A stretch of DNA of 64,000 nucleotides from Parvularcula sp039818345 (GCA_039818345.1 JBCBUC010000018.1:14911-78910), one strand, 5' to 3'. Counted from the stretch's first letter, positions 43,627 through 53,170 are shown. Made by a program: numbers and translations. Notes: generated by a model from the letters alone, not told the origin.

Positions 43627-45444
43627 CTAGCGCTGAATGATGAATTCGTTGGTGGTGACGATCGCGAAAAGCGCAGTACGGACGGCTGTCCAGGCATCCG
43701 CGTCGGAGGGCGACGCCCCAAAATTGTGACCAGTCACCGCCGCAACAGCAACGGCCCTCGTGTCAGCCTCCAACCCGTAGGGCAGCAGCTCTTCTTCGAA
43801 TTTCGCAACCAAGGCATCAGGATCACCCGCCAGCGACATGAACCTGGTTGTGTCAAACTGGACGTAGACGCTGCTTCCTGCATCGACCAACCCGTCTTTG
43901 GTAAAAGTTGATTGCTTTAGGATCTCGTCCCACAAATCCGTGTATTGAATGATCGTGTTGTCATCCCAGAGCAGCAGCTCACCCGCATCAACACCCGCAG
44001 CCGCAAAAGAAGAGCCCGCAGGCACGCCTTGCTCGTCAAAGAAGTTAAAGACCGATGGAGATCGGGCGATATGACCTTGGCAATTAAGCTCGAACTGTGT
44101 GCCGCTGGCGGTCTCGCCGAAGGTAAAGACATCGCTATTCGTCCACGAACGATCAGCCCAATCACTGCCCTCTGAGTCGGCCACGAGGACACGAAGGCCC
44201 TGGACGAAGAGCGGCCACATCGCCCTCGCGCGTCCGCGCGTTGAGCCAGCGTTGGACCGGTCACGACGGGCTTGGTGGTGCAGCACACAAGCCGCATGGG
44301 TCGCCAGAAGGTCGCCCCGGTTACCCGACCCGATCGTGCGGCCATCCGGAAGAGTATAGACGCCATCCTCGGCGGCCTTAAGCACCGCTTGGAAGTGCGC
44401 AGGCGTGAAATCCCGCTCGACCAAATGGCTGAGCATCCGCCTGGCAAGCGATCGGCAGAAATTGGGGTGCTGAACAACCCCATCAACATACGCGCGCAAG
44501 CGCGAATACATGAGGGTTTCGACCTGCTGATAGTAAGTGTTGTCGTAGTTCGTGTTACCAAAAGCAAGCGCGTCTTGGATGGTGCCACCGAGGATGGTGG
44601 TAATCTCCGCCGTCTGATCAGGGATCGTGAATTCCCAAGCCGTGCCCGCGAACAGAGTAATTGCACCGAAGTCATGAAACTCAGGAAGGCAGTAGAGATT
44701 GTGAAGCGGGTAGCGGGGGTTGCTCGCGACAGAGTTTTCAGCCTGAGCGGCAGCAACAAGCTGAAGATCGCCTCGGAATTTGGCATCCCACCAAAAACCG
44801 CTTCGATCATGTCGCGGGAACAGCGGCTGGCCTGAAACCGCGTCCTGACCGCGTGCGCCGTAGATACCGAAACCGGTGAAAACCCGCGAGCCCTGATCGA
44901 CGTCCAGCTCCGCGTCAAAGGCGGCTTCTGTTGTGAATTGCCCCGTCAACGGATCGATCATTAAAAGATCAAGAGCCTCAAGCTGTGGCGTCTCTCGTGA
45001 TTTGTTCTGATCCGGAGAAAACCCGCTGATGGTTGTGCCGTCCGACAGCGTGATGGTGCCCGACTTTCGGCTGCCCTGGTACGTGAGGTAGAACATGCCA
45101 AACGGCGTTTTTGCGAAATTGTAGATCGCATCGCCATAGGTGCCGCCTGACGAATCAAGGAGGCCCTGCACGTACTCAATCGTGTACATCTCACCCGCGC
45201 TCTCCGCCGACGGATGAAGGGCTGAGTAGACGAGCCGCTGCGAAAGGAAATACGTGATCGCAAGACGATGCCATGCCTTCGTTGTCAGAGCGTACTCCAT
45301 CAGTCGCGGACTCAACTGGTTTTTAGGGATCACCGTGTCGTCAGTTGGATCAGCTAAAGACGGCGGCCAGAACTTACCCACCGGCTCGGCTGCTTGATCA
45401 AGAAAGTGCTGCGAAACATCCGTGATCGGCTGAATTTGCGCCAT
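43627..45444 (-). CDS. DUF1800 family protein in a phage
   Basis: A 605-residue DUF1800 protein. HPNFCRSLARRMLSHLVE, GDLLATHAACVLHHQARRD and ARSPSVFNFFDEQGVPAG, followed by TIIQYTDLWDEIL, follow the family layout. DUF1800 genes are nearly always next to DUF1501 in bacteria, and this pair is kept here. No signal peptide is present. It overlaps the small gene before it by one base (TAATG-type), tying it to the virion operon. Confidence 0.85.
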   Translation of the reverse strand: MAQIQPITDVSQHFLDQAAEPVGKFWPPSLADPTDDTVIPKNQLSPRLMEYALTTKAWHRLAITYFLSQRLVYSALHPSAESAGEMYTIEYVQGLLDSSGGTYGDAIYNFAKTPFGMFYLTYQGSRKSGTITLSDGTTISGFSPDQNKSRETPQLEALDLLMIDPLTGQFTTEAAFDAELDVDQGSRVFTGFGIYGARGQDAVSGQPLFPRHDRSGFWWDAKFRGDLQLVAAAQAENSVASNPRYPLHNLYCLPEFHDFGAITLFAGTAWEFTIPDQTAEITTILGGTIQDALAFGNTNYDNTYYQQVETLMYSRLRAYVDGVVQHPNFCRSLARRMLSHLVERDFTPAHFQAVLKAAEDGVYTLPDGRTIGSGNRGDLLATHAACVLHHQARRDRSNAGSTRGRARAMWPLFVQGLRVLVADSEGSDWADRSWTNSDVFTFGETASGTQFELNCQGHIARSPSVFNFFDEQGVPAGSSFAAAGVDAGELLLWDDNTIIQYTDLWDEILKQSTFTKDGLVDAGSSVYVQFDTTRFMSLAGDPDALVAKFEEELLPYGLEADTRAVAVAAVTGHNFGASPSDADAWTAVRTALFAIVTTNEFIIQR

Positions 45445-45686
45445 TAGAGACCTGCCTGTTGGTTAATTTGCGCAGCTTGCGACTGGTCCGCGCCATTGGT
45501 AAGCGCGGGGGCTATCCTGGTGTAGATTTTCTCCGCCAGATCATCGAGATCGAACAAGGCTTGCAGACTATCGGCCAGATTGTTCAGAACCGTGCGAACA
45601 TTCAGAGCCTTAACCTCATTGTTATTATTGGTAGGTAACTCGGTCGCTATATCGGTAAGCAACTCTTGATAAGTTCGTACAACCAT
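45444..45686 (-). CDS. small phage structural protein, unknown
   Basis: An 80-residue helical protein (VRTVLNNLADSLQALFDLDDLAEKIY) with AGGAAAGG upstream. Coupled directly to the DUF1800 gene. It may be a fibre adaptor or chaperone; no family recognised. Confidence 0.6.
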   Translation of the reverse strand: MVVRTYQELLTDIATELPTNNNNEVKALNVRTVLNNLADSLQALFDLDDLAEKIYTRIAPALTNGADQSQAAQINQQAGL

Positions 45687-45706
45687 CTTTTTTTCCTTTC
45701 CTAGGC

Positions 45707-46312
45707 CTAGCCGAAGTCGCTAGAGAAATCGTCCGAGAAATCGCCGCTCGCATTCCCGTTATTTGTGCCGTTTATGTCAGCAATCAGCTGGGCCAACGAT
45801 TCTATCGTCAGTGATGCGAGCAAAGCGCCGTCAGAAGTCAGTTGAGTCGCCGGGGCTGGTACCAACGATTCAAGCGTCAGTGATGTGAGTAATGCACCGC
45901 CAGAGGTTACCTGGGTCGCCGGGGCCGGTACCGTCGCAGCAAGACTGGCGATTTCCGCGTCCGTGTAGGCCGTGGCCTGAGTAAAAGTGACCGCCGAGAC
46001 ATCCTGCGCGGTTTGCAAAGCTATCGTGTTGGCGCCTGCGACTGCGTCGTCTGTATACTGTCTCGACAGCGTTTCTTGCTGGTTGATTTGGCCGGTCAAT
46101 ACCGTATTGACTTTCGCGACCTCTTCGTCCGTATACACCTGCGCAGAGGATACCGCACCCGATTCTGCTGCACTAATCTGCTGGCCCAAGTCCGTGTTGA
46201 CCTGAGACAGTTCTCCGGAGAGCTTTTGCTCTGTTCTGATGAGGGCTTCTCGCGCAAGGCGGTCTTCACGATTGACCACACCTTTACTGGACAAGAGGCT
46301 GTCGATGGTCAT
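45707..46312 (-). CDS. coiled-coil fibre-like protein with internal repeat
   Basis: A 201-residue protein of heptad-rich helices (SGELSQVNTDLGQQISAAES, YTDEEVAKVNTVL), then two 23-residue repeats beginning VPAPATQ and VPAPATQ, and an acidic Asp-Phe-Ser tail. Such trimeric coiled coils are common in tail fibres. GAGGAA precedes the ATG. Confidence 0.7.
   Translation of the reverse strand: MTIDSLLSSKGVVNREDRLAREALIRTEQKLSGELSQVNTDLGQQISAAESGAVSSAQVYTDEEVAKVNTVLTGQINQQETLSRQYTDDAVAGANTIALQTAQDVSAVTFTQATAYTDAEIASLAATVPAPATQVTSGGALLTSLTLESLVPAPATQLTSDGALLASLTIESLAQLIADINGTNNGNASGDFSDDFSSDFG
45795..45932 (-). repeat. two tandem 69-bp coding repeats
   Basis: Units start at 45795 and 45864 (plus-strand AACGATTC...). 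They match at about four of five bases and encode the two 23-residue repeats of the fibre-like protein. Confidence 0.8.
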
Positions 46313-46341
46313 ATTTTATTCCTCACAACAGTGGAGATCCA

Positions 46342-46518
46342 ATGGCCCTCAGACCCCGGAACCAGCCGGAGCCCGAAGAAATCGTCATTGAAAAGCGGGT
46401 GTGGCGTCAGCCAATCAGCTGGCTCGCGGACACATGGATCGAGCTATGGCCCCGGGCTCTCGCTATGGGGCTGATCGTTGTCTTTTTCATGGTGGCAGAC
46501 GCCTTTATTGGGCGTTAG
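46342..46518 (+). CDS. 58-residue membrane protein antisense to the virion operon
   Basis: ATG at 46342 with GGAG 6 bases upstream. The product has a charged N-terminal half and one hydrophobic helix (LAMGLIVVFFMVADAFIG). It runs against the surrounding leftward genes, starts 29 bases from the divergent start at 46312 and overlaps the 3' end of 46505-48727. It could be a small lysis or membrane protein; the lack of room for a promoter argues for caution. Confidence 0.45.
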   Translation: MALRPRNQPEPEEIVIEKRVWRQPISWLADTWIELWPRALAMGLIVVFFMVADAFIGR

Positions 46519-48727
46519 CGGTCCCCAACGCGGCGTTCGTTGTGATCGCGAGGCCCGGTTGAAGTTGCTCCAGGGCCAGGGCCACTTGCGCCTTTTGGAG
46601 AGCGGTTTGTTTCGCAGGCTGGCTCAGTTCTGCCAGGAAACGATCGGGGTCCCCGAGCAGGAGCCGAGCGACTTCGGCGTCCATTTCTAGGTCGGGTTTG
46701 TCGCTGAATTGACGAACCCATTGAGAGGCCTTCCGCAGCCCAATGCGCGCAGCCGCCCCAGCGCCCCCAGAGGTGCCTGCATCAACCCCCGCGGCCAGCA
46801 GATCGCCCGCAGCGTTCCCCGCCGCGTCCTGGGAAGCAAAGGCCGTGCGCGAACCCCTGTTGGGTCTCAATCGGGATCGATTATCAAATAGTCGTGCTTC
46901 CGTCGCAAGATTATCAAGGAGATCGTCACCCCGCTCTGGGGCGGCTCGCTTAATGGCCTTTCGAAGATCGGGCCTCAGAAGAGTTTCTGCGGCATTTCTT
47001 TGGTTGACGCCAAATCCGTCAGGGGACGAACGGACCCGTCTCGCAATCCCATCGACAGCCCCTTGTGCGAAAATCTGCCCGTCATCCTGGTTGAGTTTGG
47101 CCATCGCGGTTTCGAACCGAGCGCCGTCATCCGCCACGTTGCGCGGTTTGAAAATGTCTTCACCAAGCTGCAGCGCATCAAGACGTTCACGGCCCCGTCG
47201 ACCGGTTTCCCGTGCCGTTTGGAAGAAGGGAAAGACTTCATCAGCGAAACTGCGAAAATCATCTTGGAGGGATGTTAGCTCAGCACTCCGCGTGCCGGTC
47301 GCAGCGCCCTTGAGAACCTTGTCCTTCTCAGCTTGAAGAACGTTCGACAGCTCTTCGTAAATTCGTTGGTATTCAGAGGGACCAAGTTCCGCAAGATCTT
47401 CAGGGAACGCAGCGCCGTCACCTTTGTTCGCAAGACCGGTGCGCGCCTTCTGATAGGCCGCCCGGAATGCTGGGCGCTCAAGGAAGCCTTCCAACGCTGC
47501 TGCGCGTCGTCCTGGATCGGCGTATCCACCGACCGGTGCAGGAAGACCCGCCCCGACGCGCAGGTCACCCGTCGCCTCGGTCGGGGAAGGTAGTCTTGGT
47601 TGTTCGGGTGCTCTTGTGGAAGCAATCCGTTCCTGACCTTCCCTGCGGAAAAATCCGTAGGCGTCTTCGTTGTCGCCCTTACGTTTTCGGTCTAGTGCGG
47701 CGCGGAGAGGCTTTGAACCCCCCGGAGCCTGGCCAAAGGCTGTCGATACATCGCGGATAATCCGCTCTTGCTGATCCCGATTAGCGTCGCGCAACGTCGT
47801 CTCCACTTGCCCCCGAGCGCGCGGCGAACGAACAGCGGCGCCCGTGAGAAGAGACTCTGCTTCCGGACCCAACACTTCAGCTGCGATGGGGTTACGCCCA
47901 CGTAACGCCTCGTTCTGGGTTGCGTCGAACAAATCGCCGATTTCCTCCGGCGCCCGACCGGTTGCCCGCTTAACGGCGCCAGAAACCGCTTGCCTTGCCT
48001 TGTCAGAGGATGACCGGCCCTCAAGAAGACGCCGCACCGAACGCACAGTCTTATCAACCCCGGCCCCTGCCGTGTTAAAAACGGGAGCCGACGCTGCGCC
48101 GACAGCGCCGCCGACAGCAGCGCCAGTAACGCGATCCTGGACACCGCCATCGGCATTGCCCGCACCGTAAACCGCACCCCCTGCCGCCCCCGACTTGGCA
48201 CCGGCAAAGAGTCTCTTAGCTCTTGAGACGCCGCCAAGGGCCTTCTGCGCACCAACGGCTGCCTTCCCGCCCCCCAAAAGACCAGGCGCCGCTTCTAGGG
48301 CGAGGGCCACCAAAGGCTTGTCCTGGCGCACCTTCGTTAAAGCGCCTCGGAAGTCTGATTCCGCTCGACCTTGCGCGCTTTCGTAAGCAGCACCAACGTC
48401 CCTGCCCTGACTGAGCGCCTTTAGAGCTGCCACACCCCCAACGCCCCGGCTGACGATATCTTCGCCGAAACCAGCCGTCGCGCCATTGGAAAAAGCTGAG
48501 AGCATTTCAGCGCCCGAACGAACTTTTTTGTTCAGCTCCGGACGCTGCGCAAGAAACTCTGCAAGCCCACTGACTTCCTGAGGCTGCGCAGTCTGATAAC
48601 CTGGATTCGCCCTTAAAAACTGGCGGTATTCCTCAGCACGCCGATCGTTATCCGACTGGGGCGCCGTTGGCTGATTATCGAATTCATCAAAAGGGTTGAC
48701 GTCAAATTCATCGAAAGGGTTCGTCAT
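46505..48727 (-). CDS. large internal virion / DNA ejection protein
   Basis: A 740-residue protein with a repeated NPFDEFD motif at its N-terminus, glycine/alanine-rich hydrophobic stretches (GAKSGAAGGAVYGAGNAD, TGAAVGGAVGAASAP) and long charged helices. This is typical of podovirus internal proteins that leave the head first to form a channel. Its start overlaps the previous gene by ATGA. Specific family not recognised. Confidence 0.7.
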   Translation of the reverse strand: MTNPFDEFDVNPFDEFDNQPTAPQSDNDRRAEEYRQFLRANPGYQTAQPQEVSGLAEFLAQRPELNKKVRSGAEMLSAFSNGATAGFGEDIVSRGVGGVAALKALSQGRDVGAAYESAQGRAESDFRGALTKVRQDKPLVALALEAAPGLLGGGKAAVGAQKALGGVSRAKRLFAGAKSGAAGGAVYGAGNADGGVQDRVTGAAVGGAVGAASAPVFNTAGAGVDKTVRSVRRLLEGRSSSDKARQAVSGAVKRATGRAPEEIGDLFDATQNEALRGRNPIAAEVLGPEAESLLTGAAVRSPRARGQVETTLRDANRDQQERIIRDVSTAFGQAPGGSKPLRAALDRKRKGDNEDAYGFFRREGQERIASTRAPEQPRLPSPTEATGDLRVGAGLPAPVGGYADPGRRAAALEGFLERPAFRAAYQKARTGLANKGDGAAFPEDLAELGPSEYQRIYEELSNVLQAEKDKVLKGAATGTRSAELTSLQDDFRSFADEVFPFFQTARETGRRGRERLDALQLGEDIFKPRNVADDGARFETAMAKLNQDDGQIFAQGAVDGIARRVRSSPDGFGVNQRNAAETLLRPDLRKAIKRAAPERGDDLLDNLATEARLFDNRSRLRPNRGSRTAFASQDAAGNAAGDLLAAGVDAGTSGGAGAAARIGLRKASQWVRQFSDKPDLEMDAEVARLLLGDPDRFLAELSQPAKQTALQKAQVALALEQLQPGLAITTNAALGTANAQ

Positions 48728-49893
48728 GGGCCCAACACCCTTTCAGCCGCTCCCGGACCATATTTTTGATCAAACGCAGCGGCCAAACTCGGATCAGCTT
48801 GAAGCTTAGAGATCGCCCCAGGTGGGATATTATCGGCGTTGGCCCGCCTGCGTGCAGGCGCATCGCCGTAACGCCCGGCGGCGACGTCATCCGCCATGGC
48901 CGCTTCTATCCGTGCTAGTGACCCTTCAAAGAAAGTGCTCACATCCCTTAGTGCTTGGTCAAGTTGCTCCTCCGACTGCGCACGGGATAGATTGGCCCGA
49001 AGGGCGGACAACGCCTTCCGCTCCGCGTCCGTAACTGAACCAACAGCCCCGCCGGTTGGTGAGTTGTCCCGCATCTCTTGCAACGCCTCAGTGAAGGAGT
49101 TGACCCCTAACGTTTCGAGCATCCCGCCGAGGTCCACCTGATTGTTGGTTAAACCAAGCCTTCCAAACACGGCGCCCGTGTTGAACGGTCCTGACTGCTC
49201 GATGGCCTTCGTCACATTGGTCTTGACCGTTTCCGCTTTGACCCGGGCTGAGGAAAGGCTTCCTTGCGCCTTGGCGTAAAGACCGGTCAGCTCGCGTTCT
49301 GCACTCTGCTCCTCACGGGCATCTTGGCGATCTTGCAAATCAAGCCTGCGATCAGTCTGACCAAGTTCTCTTTCTTTAACCCCGCGGCCATAGGCGTCAG
49401 CCCCGGCTTGGTAGTCCTCTTGAAGGGCACCAGCGACACCCGGATCCACCGGCACAAGGGTCTGGCCATCCGGACCAAGACGATAAGCGACATCGCCAAT
49501 TTTGAAGACGTTGGAAGGCGTGCGATAGCCGACGCCCGTGTCTCTAATCTTCCCTGATCGATCGACCGTGTACATCTTTCCATCATTACCTTGGAACGTT
49601 GAAAAGACGTCAGGTTGCCCCCCGCCCTGAAGAGACCGTAACCTGCCACGGGCGTAGCCCTGGGGGTCAAGCTCGGCGAGCTGGCGCATCTCGGGGTCTT
49701 TAATCCGCCCCAGGATGTCGTCCATGCGCTCTCGCTGCTTCAAGCGCTCTTCTCGAAGCCTTTCACGCTCATCCATGCTGTCAAAGCGCGACAGTGTTCG
49801 CGCCAGATTGCCGCCCTGCATAGGACTGGCGTCTTGGATTGATGCCCCGGCAATCGACAAAGCGCGACCGAAGCGTTGAGGTTTACTGCGCAT
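48724..49893 (-). CDS. internal virion protein, helical
   Basis: A 389-residue protein, strongly helical and charged (RERLREERLKQRERMDDIL; ARVKAETVKTNVTKAIEQS). It lies between two other putative ejection proteins and is coupled to the next by ATGA, so a shared role in DNA delivery is inferred. Confidence 0.65.
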   Translation of the reverse strand: MRSKPQRFGRALSIAGASIQDASPMQGGNLARTLSRFDSMDERERLREERLKQRERMDDILGRIKDPEMRQLAELDPQGYARGRLRSLQGGGQPDVFSTFQGNDGKMYTVDRSGKIRDTGVGYRTPSNVFKIGDVAYRLGPDGQTLVPVDPGVAGALQEDYQAGADAYGRGVKERELGQTDRRLDLQDRQDAREEQSAERELTGLYAKAQGSLSSARVKAETVKTNVTKAIEQSGPFNTGAVFGRLGLTNNQVDLGGMLETLGVNSFTEALQEMRDNSPTGGAVGSVTDAERKALSALRANLSRAQSEEQLDQALRDVSTFFEGSLARIEAAMADDVAAGRYGDAPARRRANADNIPPGAISKLQADPSLAAAFDQKYGPGAAERVLGP

Positions 49894-49905
49894 AAAGAAG
49901 GCCCC

Positions 49906-50850
49906 TTAAGACGGTACGCCACCGGCGGCGCTAGCGATAGAACCCGCCCCGCCAAGGATCGCGCCAGCGGTGCCGAGGGGGTCAGACATCTTCGTCACCG
50001 ACTGACCTTGGCTCTCGCTATCCACCAAGACAGGCGTTCCGCTAATAAGGCCCATTTCGATCGCAATGCGGCGATAAAGATCCTCTTGTTCGCGAAGGCG
50101 TTCCTCATACTGTGCATCAAGGCCCGCTTGATTAATCGACCGCTCTTCAGAGCCCAACTGAGCCAAGAGCCCCGCCTCCGCGCGGTTGGATTCTTCGCGC
50201 GACAGGCCGAGGCTTGCCAATAGATTGGCCACCTGCAAATTGTTTTGCTCGTTTTGCATGGCAAGGCTTGCGTTGGTCTGGTCAGCTCGCTCTCCGCGGC
50301 CGAGATCATCGGCCGCAAGACTGGTCGCCCGATCAAAGCCGCTTGCTCGAAGATTGGCGACTTCCCGGGCCGCCCTATCATCAAAATTCTTTTGGTTTTC
50401 CGCCTGGATAATCGCCTCTCGATCACCACCGAAGGCCCCCGATTGCGTGAGGGCGCCCGCCGTGCGGTTAAGGGCTACCTGTTTCTCCCGTGAGATATCT
50501 TGAAGCGTTTGCTGAACGACCGCATCTTCATAGGGATTTTGGTACGCTGACAAATCAACGTCAGCAAACGTTCGTGCCGCAATTTTTTCTGGTTCGTATC
50601 CACCGGCCAAACGGGCGCGTTCAACTGCTTCGGTAAAGATATCGTCCTGCCCGGACCCCCCTACCATGCCGCGTGCTTCCTGCTGTGTGCCCGTAAGCCC
50701 AGCCACGCGCTCCCCTTGGTAGGGCTGATACGGGTTGCCCTCCAACATGCCGCGAACGTTATCCGTTCCCTGATCAATGCGGGACCGAGAGTAAGGATCG
50801 ATTGTCGAATCTGTAGACTGACTGGATTTCGTCGTTTTCTTCGAAGACAT
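49906..50850 (-). CDS. internal virion protein, helical
   Basis: A 314-residue protein starting MSSKKTTKSSQSTD; start chosen at 50850 because it overlaps the preceding stop (TGATG). Gln/Asn/Ala-rich helices (LQDISREKQVALNRTAGAL) and a glycine-rich end (GTAGAILGGAGSIASAAGG) fit an ejection protein. Confidence 0.65.
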   Translation of the reverse strand: MSSKKTTKSSQSTDSTIDPYSRSRIDQGTDNVRGMLEGNPYQPYQGERVAGLTGTQQEARGMVGGSGQDDIFTEAVERARLAGGYEPEKIAARTFADVDLSAYQNPYEDAVVQQTLQDISREKQVALNRTAGALTQSGAFGGDREAIIQAENQKNFDDRAAREVANLRASGFDRATSLAADDLGRGERADQTNASLAMQNEQNNLQVANLLASLGLSREESNRAEAGLLAQLGSEERSINQAGLDAQYEERLREQEDLYRRIAIEMGLISGTPVLVDSESQGQSVTKMSDPLGTAGAILGGAGSIASAAGGVPS

Positions 50851-51197
50851 CAGAGTTCCTTCACCAACACGGTGCGTTTTTCGTAGCCTAGGCTCTTGAG
50901 CACACGCTCCCAGCCTGGGCGGCCTTCCCAAATGGTCATGGTCTTACAACCTTGGTGTGCTGCGAACGCTTCAGCGGAAAGAAGCATGCTTTTGGCCTCT
51001 TCAAGATCGCCGCCGAAGAGCCAGGCGTTCGTGTCCATCGTTTGTTCAGTTACCGCCGCAGATTTCTGGCCAAGCCAAAGATGCGCCGCGCCGCTTTCAA
51101 CCGCCGCCTTGACATCCTCAAGACTGAGTCTCTGACGAGATTGATCGAGAGCCGCCTGGAGAAACGGCGCGGCCTGGTCCCAAGGATCAAACGTCAT
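50850..51197 (-). CDS. GNAT-like internal virion protein
   Basis: A 115-residue protein whose C-terminal part (GCKTMTIWEGRPGWERVLKSLGYEKR) has the GRxGWxRxLxxLGY pattern of small phage GNAT-like proteins encoded next to internal virion genes. Whether it acetylates anything is unknown. The ATG at 51197 is preferred to an upstream codon that overlaps the previous gene. Confidence 0.65.
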   Translation of the reverse strand: MTFDPWDQAAPFLQAALDQSRQRLSLEDVKAAVESGAAHLWLGQKSAAVTEQTMDTNAWLFGGDLEEAKSMLLSAEAFAAHQGCKTMTIWEGRPGWERVLKSLGYEKRTVLVKEL

Positions 51198-51210
51198 CCT
51201 CTCGCACTCT

Positions 51211-51714
51211 TCACAAAACGAGACCCTGCATCTCCACGAGATCAAAATCGGCGTCTCGATAGAAATGCAATTTATAGGTTCCGACTGTTGTCGCGTTGTC
51301 GGGTTCAAGCCGGATCATCCGAACAATGCTGTCCGAAAACTCTGTACTAAGAACTTTATAACTACCGTCAGGACGCTCTAGAACGAAGGTGTTCCACCCA
51401 TCGCCCCCGCTTGATGGGATCAGCACATCAAGGTCATCTACATTGACGCGCCACGATAAAATGAAGGCCCCGCCCGTTGTTCCCGCAAATTCGACGGTCG
51501 CTTGAGGGCTATACGCCAGGGGATTGGTGATCAGATCAGCGTAGGCGACTGACCCGCCGTAACCGGGTTGTAGAACCCCTCCGCCGTCGATCAATGACTG
51601 CCTAACTGGGTAAGTGGGGGCCGGTTGGACGGGACGGCGCTCAAACTCGCGCCGCATCTCGTCACGAAAGCGTCTCTCATTCTCCGGGTCATAGACGTCA
51701 GAAACGCGGATCAT
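51211..51714 (-). CDS. virion-associated protein, unknown
   Basis: A 167-residue protein: charged N-terminus (RRFRDEMRREFERRP), then a beta-rich domain (ATVEFAGTTGGAFILSWRV). It overlaps the nozzle-like gene by ATGA. Probably a tail component; no family recognised. Confidence 0.6.
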   Translation of the reverse strand: MIRVSDVYDPENERRFRDEMRREFERRPVQPAPTYPVRQSLIDGGGVLQPGYGGSVAYADLITNPLAYSPQATVEFAGTTGGAFILSWRVNVDDLDVLIPSSGGDGWNTFVLERPDGSYKVLSTEFSDSIVRMIRLEPDNATTVGTYKLHFYRDADFDLVEMQGLVL

Positions 51715-53168
51715 CGTTCACCCCCAAAAGCGACGTCGAAAAGGGGCGCACCAAGACGGAAGTCTCCCGCGACGCGCTCAAACGTGACCGATATCAACCG
51801 ACCCGATACGCGCAAATCCGTCCACTCTGCCGGGGTGAAAGGTCCATAGGAGTAGACCGGCCCCATGACGGTTTCCTGCGCATCAATAAAGACCTGAAGA
51901 TCGCCGAGTGTCCGTTCATCGGGCTGCATTTGCTGGATGTCGTAAATCCCGCTACCTAAGGTCACCGGGCCGCCCTTTAGAAATACGCGGGCGCCGTCGT
52001 AATTGTCCCCGGTCTCGTGATCATAAACTTGGCCGTCCGCCGCGACCATGAGCGGCACAGAAAAGGGCGAACGATTTGCACCACATAGCCTTGAAAGCGC
52101 GCCCGTCGTCCAATGCCTCTCGCGGTATGAGTAGGCCGCGTAACGATCGCACTCAATAGACGAGGAAGACGGGTAGAACCACCACACCTCCCCGAACGAT
52201 GCATTGTGGAAACTCCATACCTTGGAAATCTGTGTGCGGTTGATGTCAGTATAAATCCGATCGGCAACGTCGCAGGCAATTGGTTGAACATAGCCGAGAT
52301 AGCGCCAAAATCCTTCCGGCCCCATCCAAAGCACATCGCCGTCGAATTCCTGAACAGCGTTTTGCGAAACGGCGCCGGCGCCGCTGCTCACTTCACTGAA
52401 CCCGAAGACCTGATCAGCATCAAGATAACGGAAGGCGTGGCAATCACCCTCGGTAAAAAGGAGGCCCCCGCCCGGTACCGTCACGCCCGTCAGAAGCTGG
52501 TTCGGTGTCGCGACGTTAAATCCACCCGCCTGGTTGGTGATGCTAGGCGTCCAATTGGTGTTGTCTTCTTGGTCGCACCACTCCACCCGCCGAGGATCCC
52601 CACCCGCACCAATGGCGAGCAAAATGCGCTGGTCCGTCGCCAGAATAGCCCTCGCGGTAGGCGCGTTCGCTACCGGCACAGCCTGAGGGTCCCCCGGCGT
52701 CCATTCGTAAATAACCTCATCCGGCTCACAAACCGCGTTGAGGCGCTCCCCCCAAATTTCTAGAGACCAAACACTGGCGCCGACGATATTCTGTTCATTG
52801 ACGATCGGAAGATTGTAGACGCCTGCACCGTAAGAAGCCGAGCCATAACCTGCAGCCAGTGTCGCGTCCGCCCGCCCCGGCGTGAAGCCCGCAGGGGTGA
52901 TGTCGGTCATCGTCCCGCCCTGCGTCATCACGTAGAGACCCGTTGTGGTCCCGATGGCTGAATAAACACTGTTATCGTTAGCTCGCCAGGTGACAATCGA
53001 TGATGGCCTACCACTCACCGGCGTTTTGGACCGCTGACGCCACCCACCTACGGGCCGCTTCGTGCCTTCGTAAAAACGTACAAGATTGCCGTCAGTCCAG
53101 CGACCGGCAGACTCAAAGGCCGTCCCGTTGCTGTACATGCCCGGGGGGAGATCGAACGCAACGGACAC
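51711..53168 (-). CDS. tail nozzle / packaged-DNA stabilisation-like protein
   Basis: A 485-residue beta-rich protein with repeated WGE, VWSFHNASFGEVWWFYPSS and RHWTTGALSRL segments, resembling the P22 gp10 / podovirus nozzle group that closes the tail channel. Position after portal, capsid and adaptor, before the internal proteins, agrees. Similarity is by pattern only. Confidence 0.7.
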   Translation of the reverse strand: MSVAFDLPPGMYSNGTAFESAGRWTDGNLVRFYEGTKRPVGGWRQRSKTPVSGRPSSIVTWRANDNSVYSAIGTTTGLYVMTQGGTMTDITPAGFTPGRADATLAAGYGSASYGAGVYNLPIVNEQNIVGASVWSLEIWGERLNAVCEPDEVIYEWTPGDPQAVPVANAPTARAILATDQRILLAIGAGGDPRRVEWCDQEDNTNWTPSITNQAGGFNVATPNQLLTGVTVPGGGLLFTEGDCHAFRYLDADQVFGFSEVSSGAGAVSQNAVQEFDGDVLWMGPEGFWRYLGYVQPIACDVADRIYTDINRTQISKVWSFHNASFGEVWWFYPSSSSIECDRYAAYSYRERHWTTGALSRLCGANRSPFSVPLMVAADGQVYDHETGDNYDGARVFLKGGPVTLGSGIYDIQQMQPDERTLGDLQVFIDAQETVMGPVYSYGPFTPAEWTDLRVSGRLISVTFERVAGDFRLGAPLFDVAFGGER

Positions 53169-53170
53169 GC

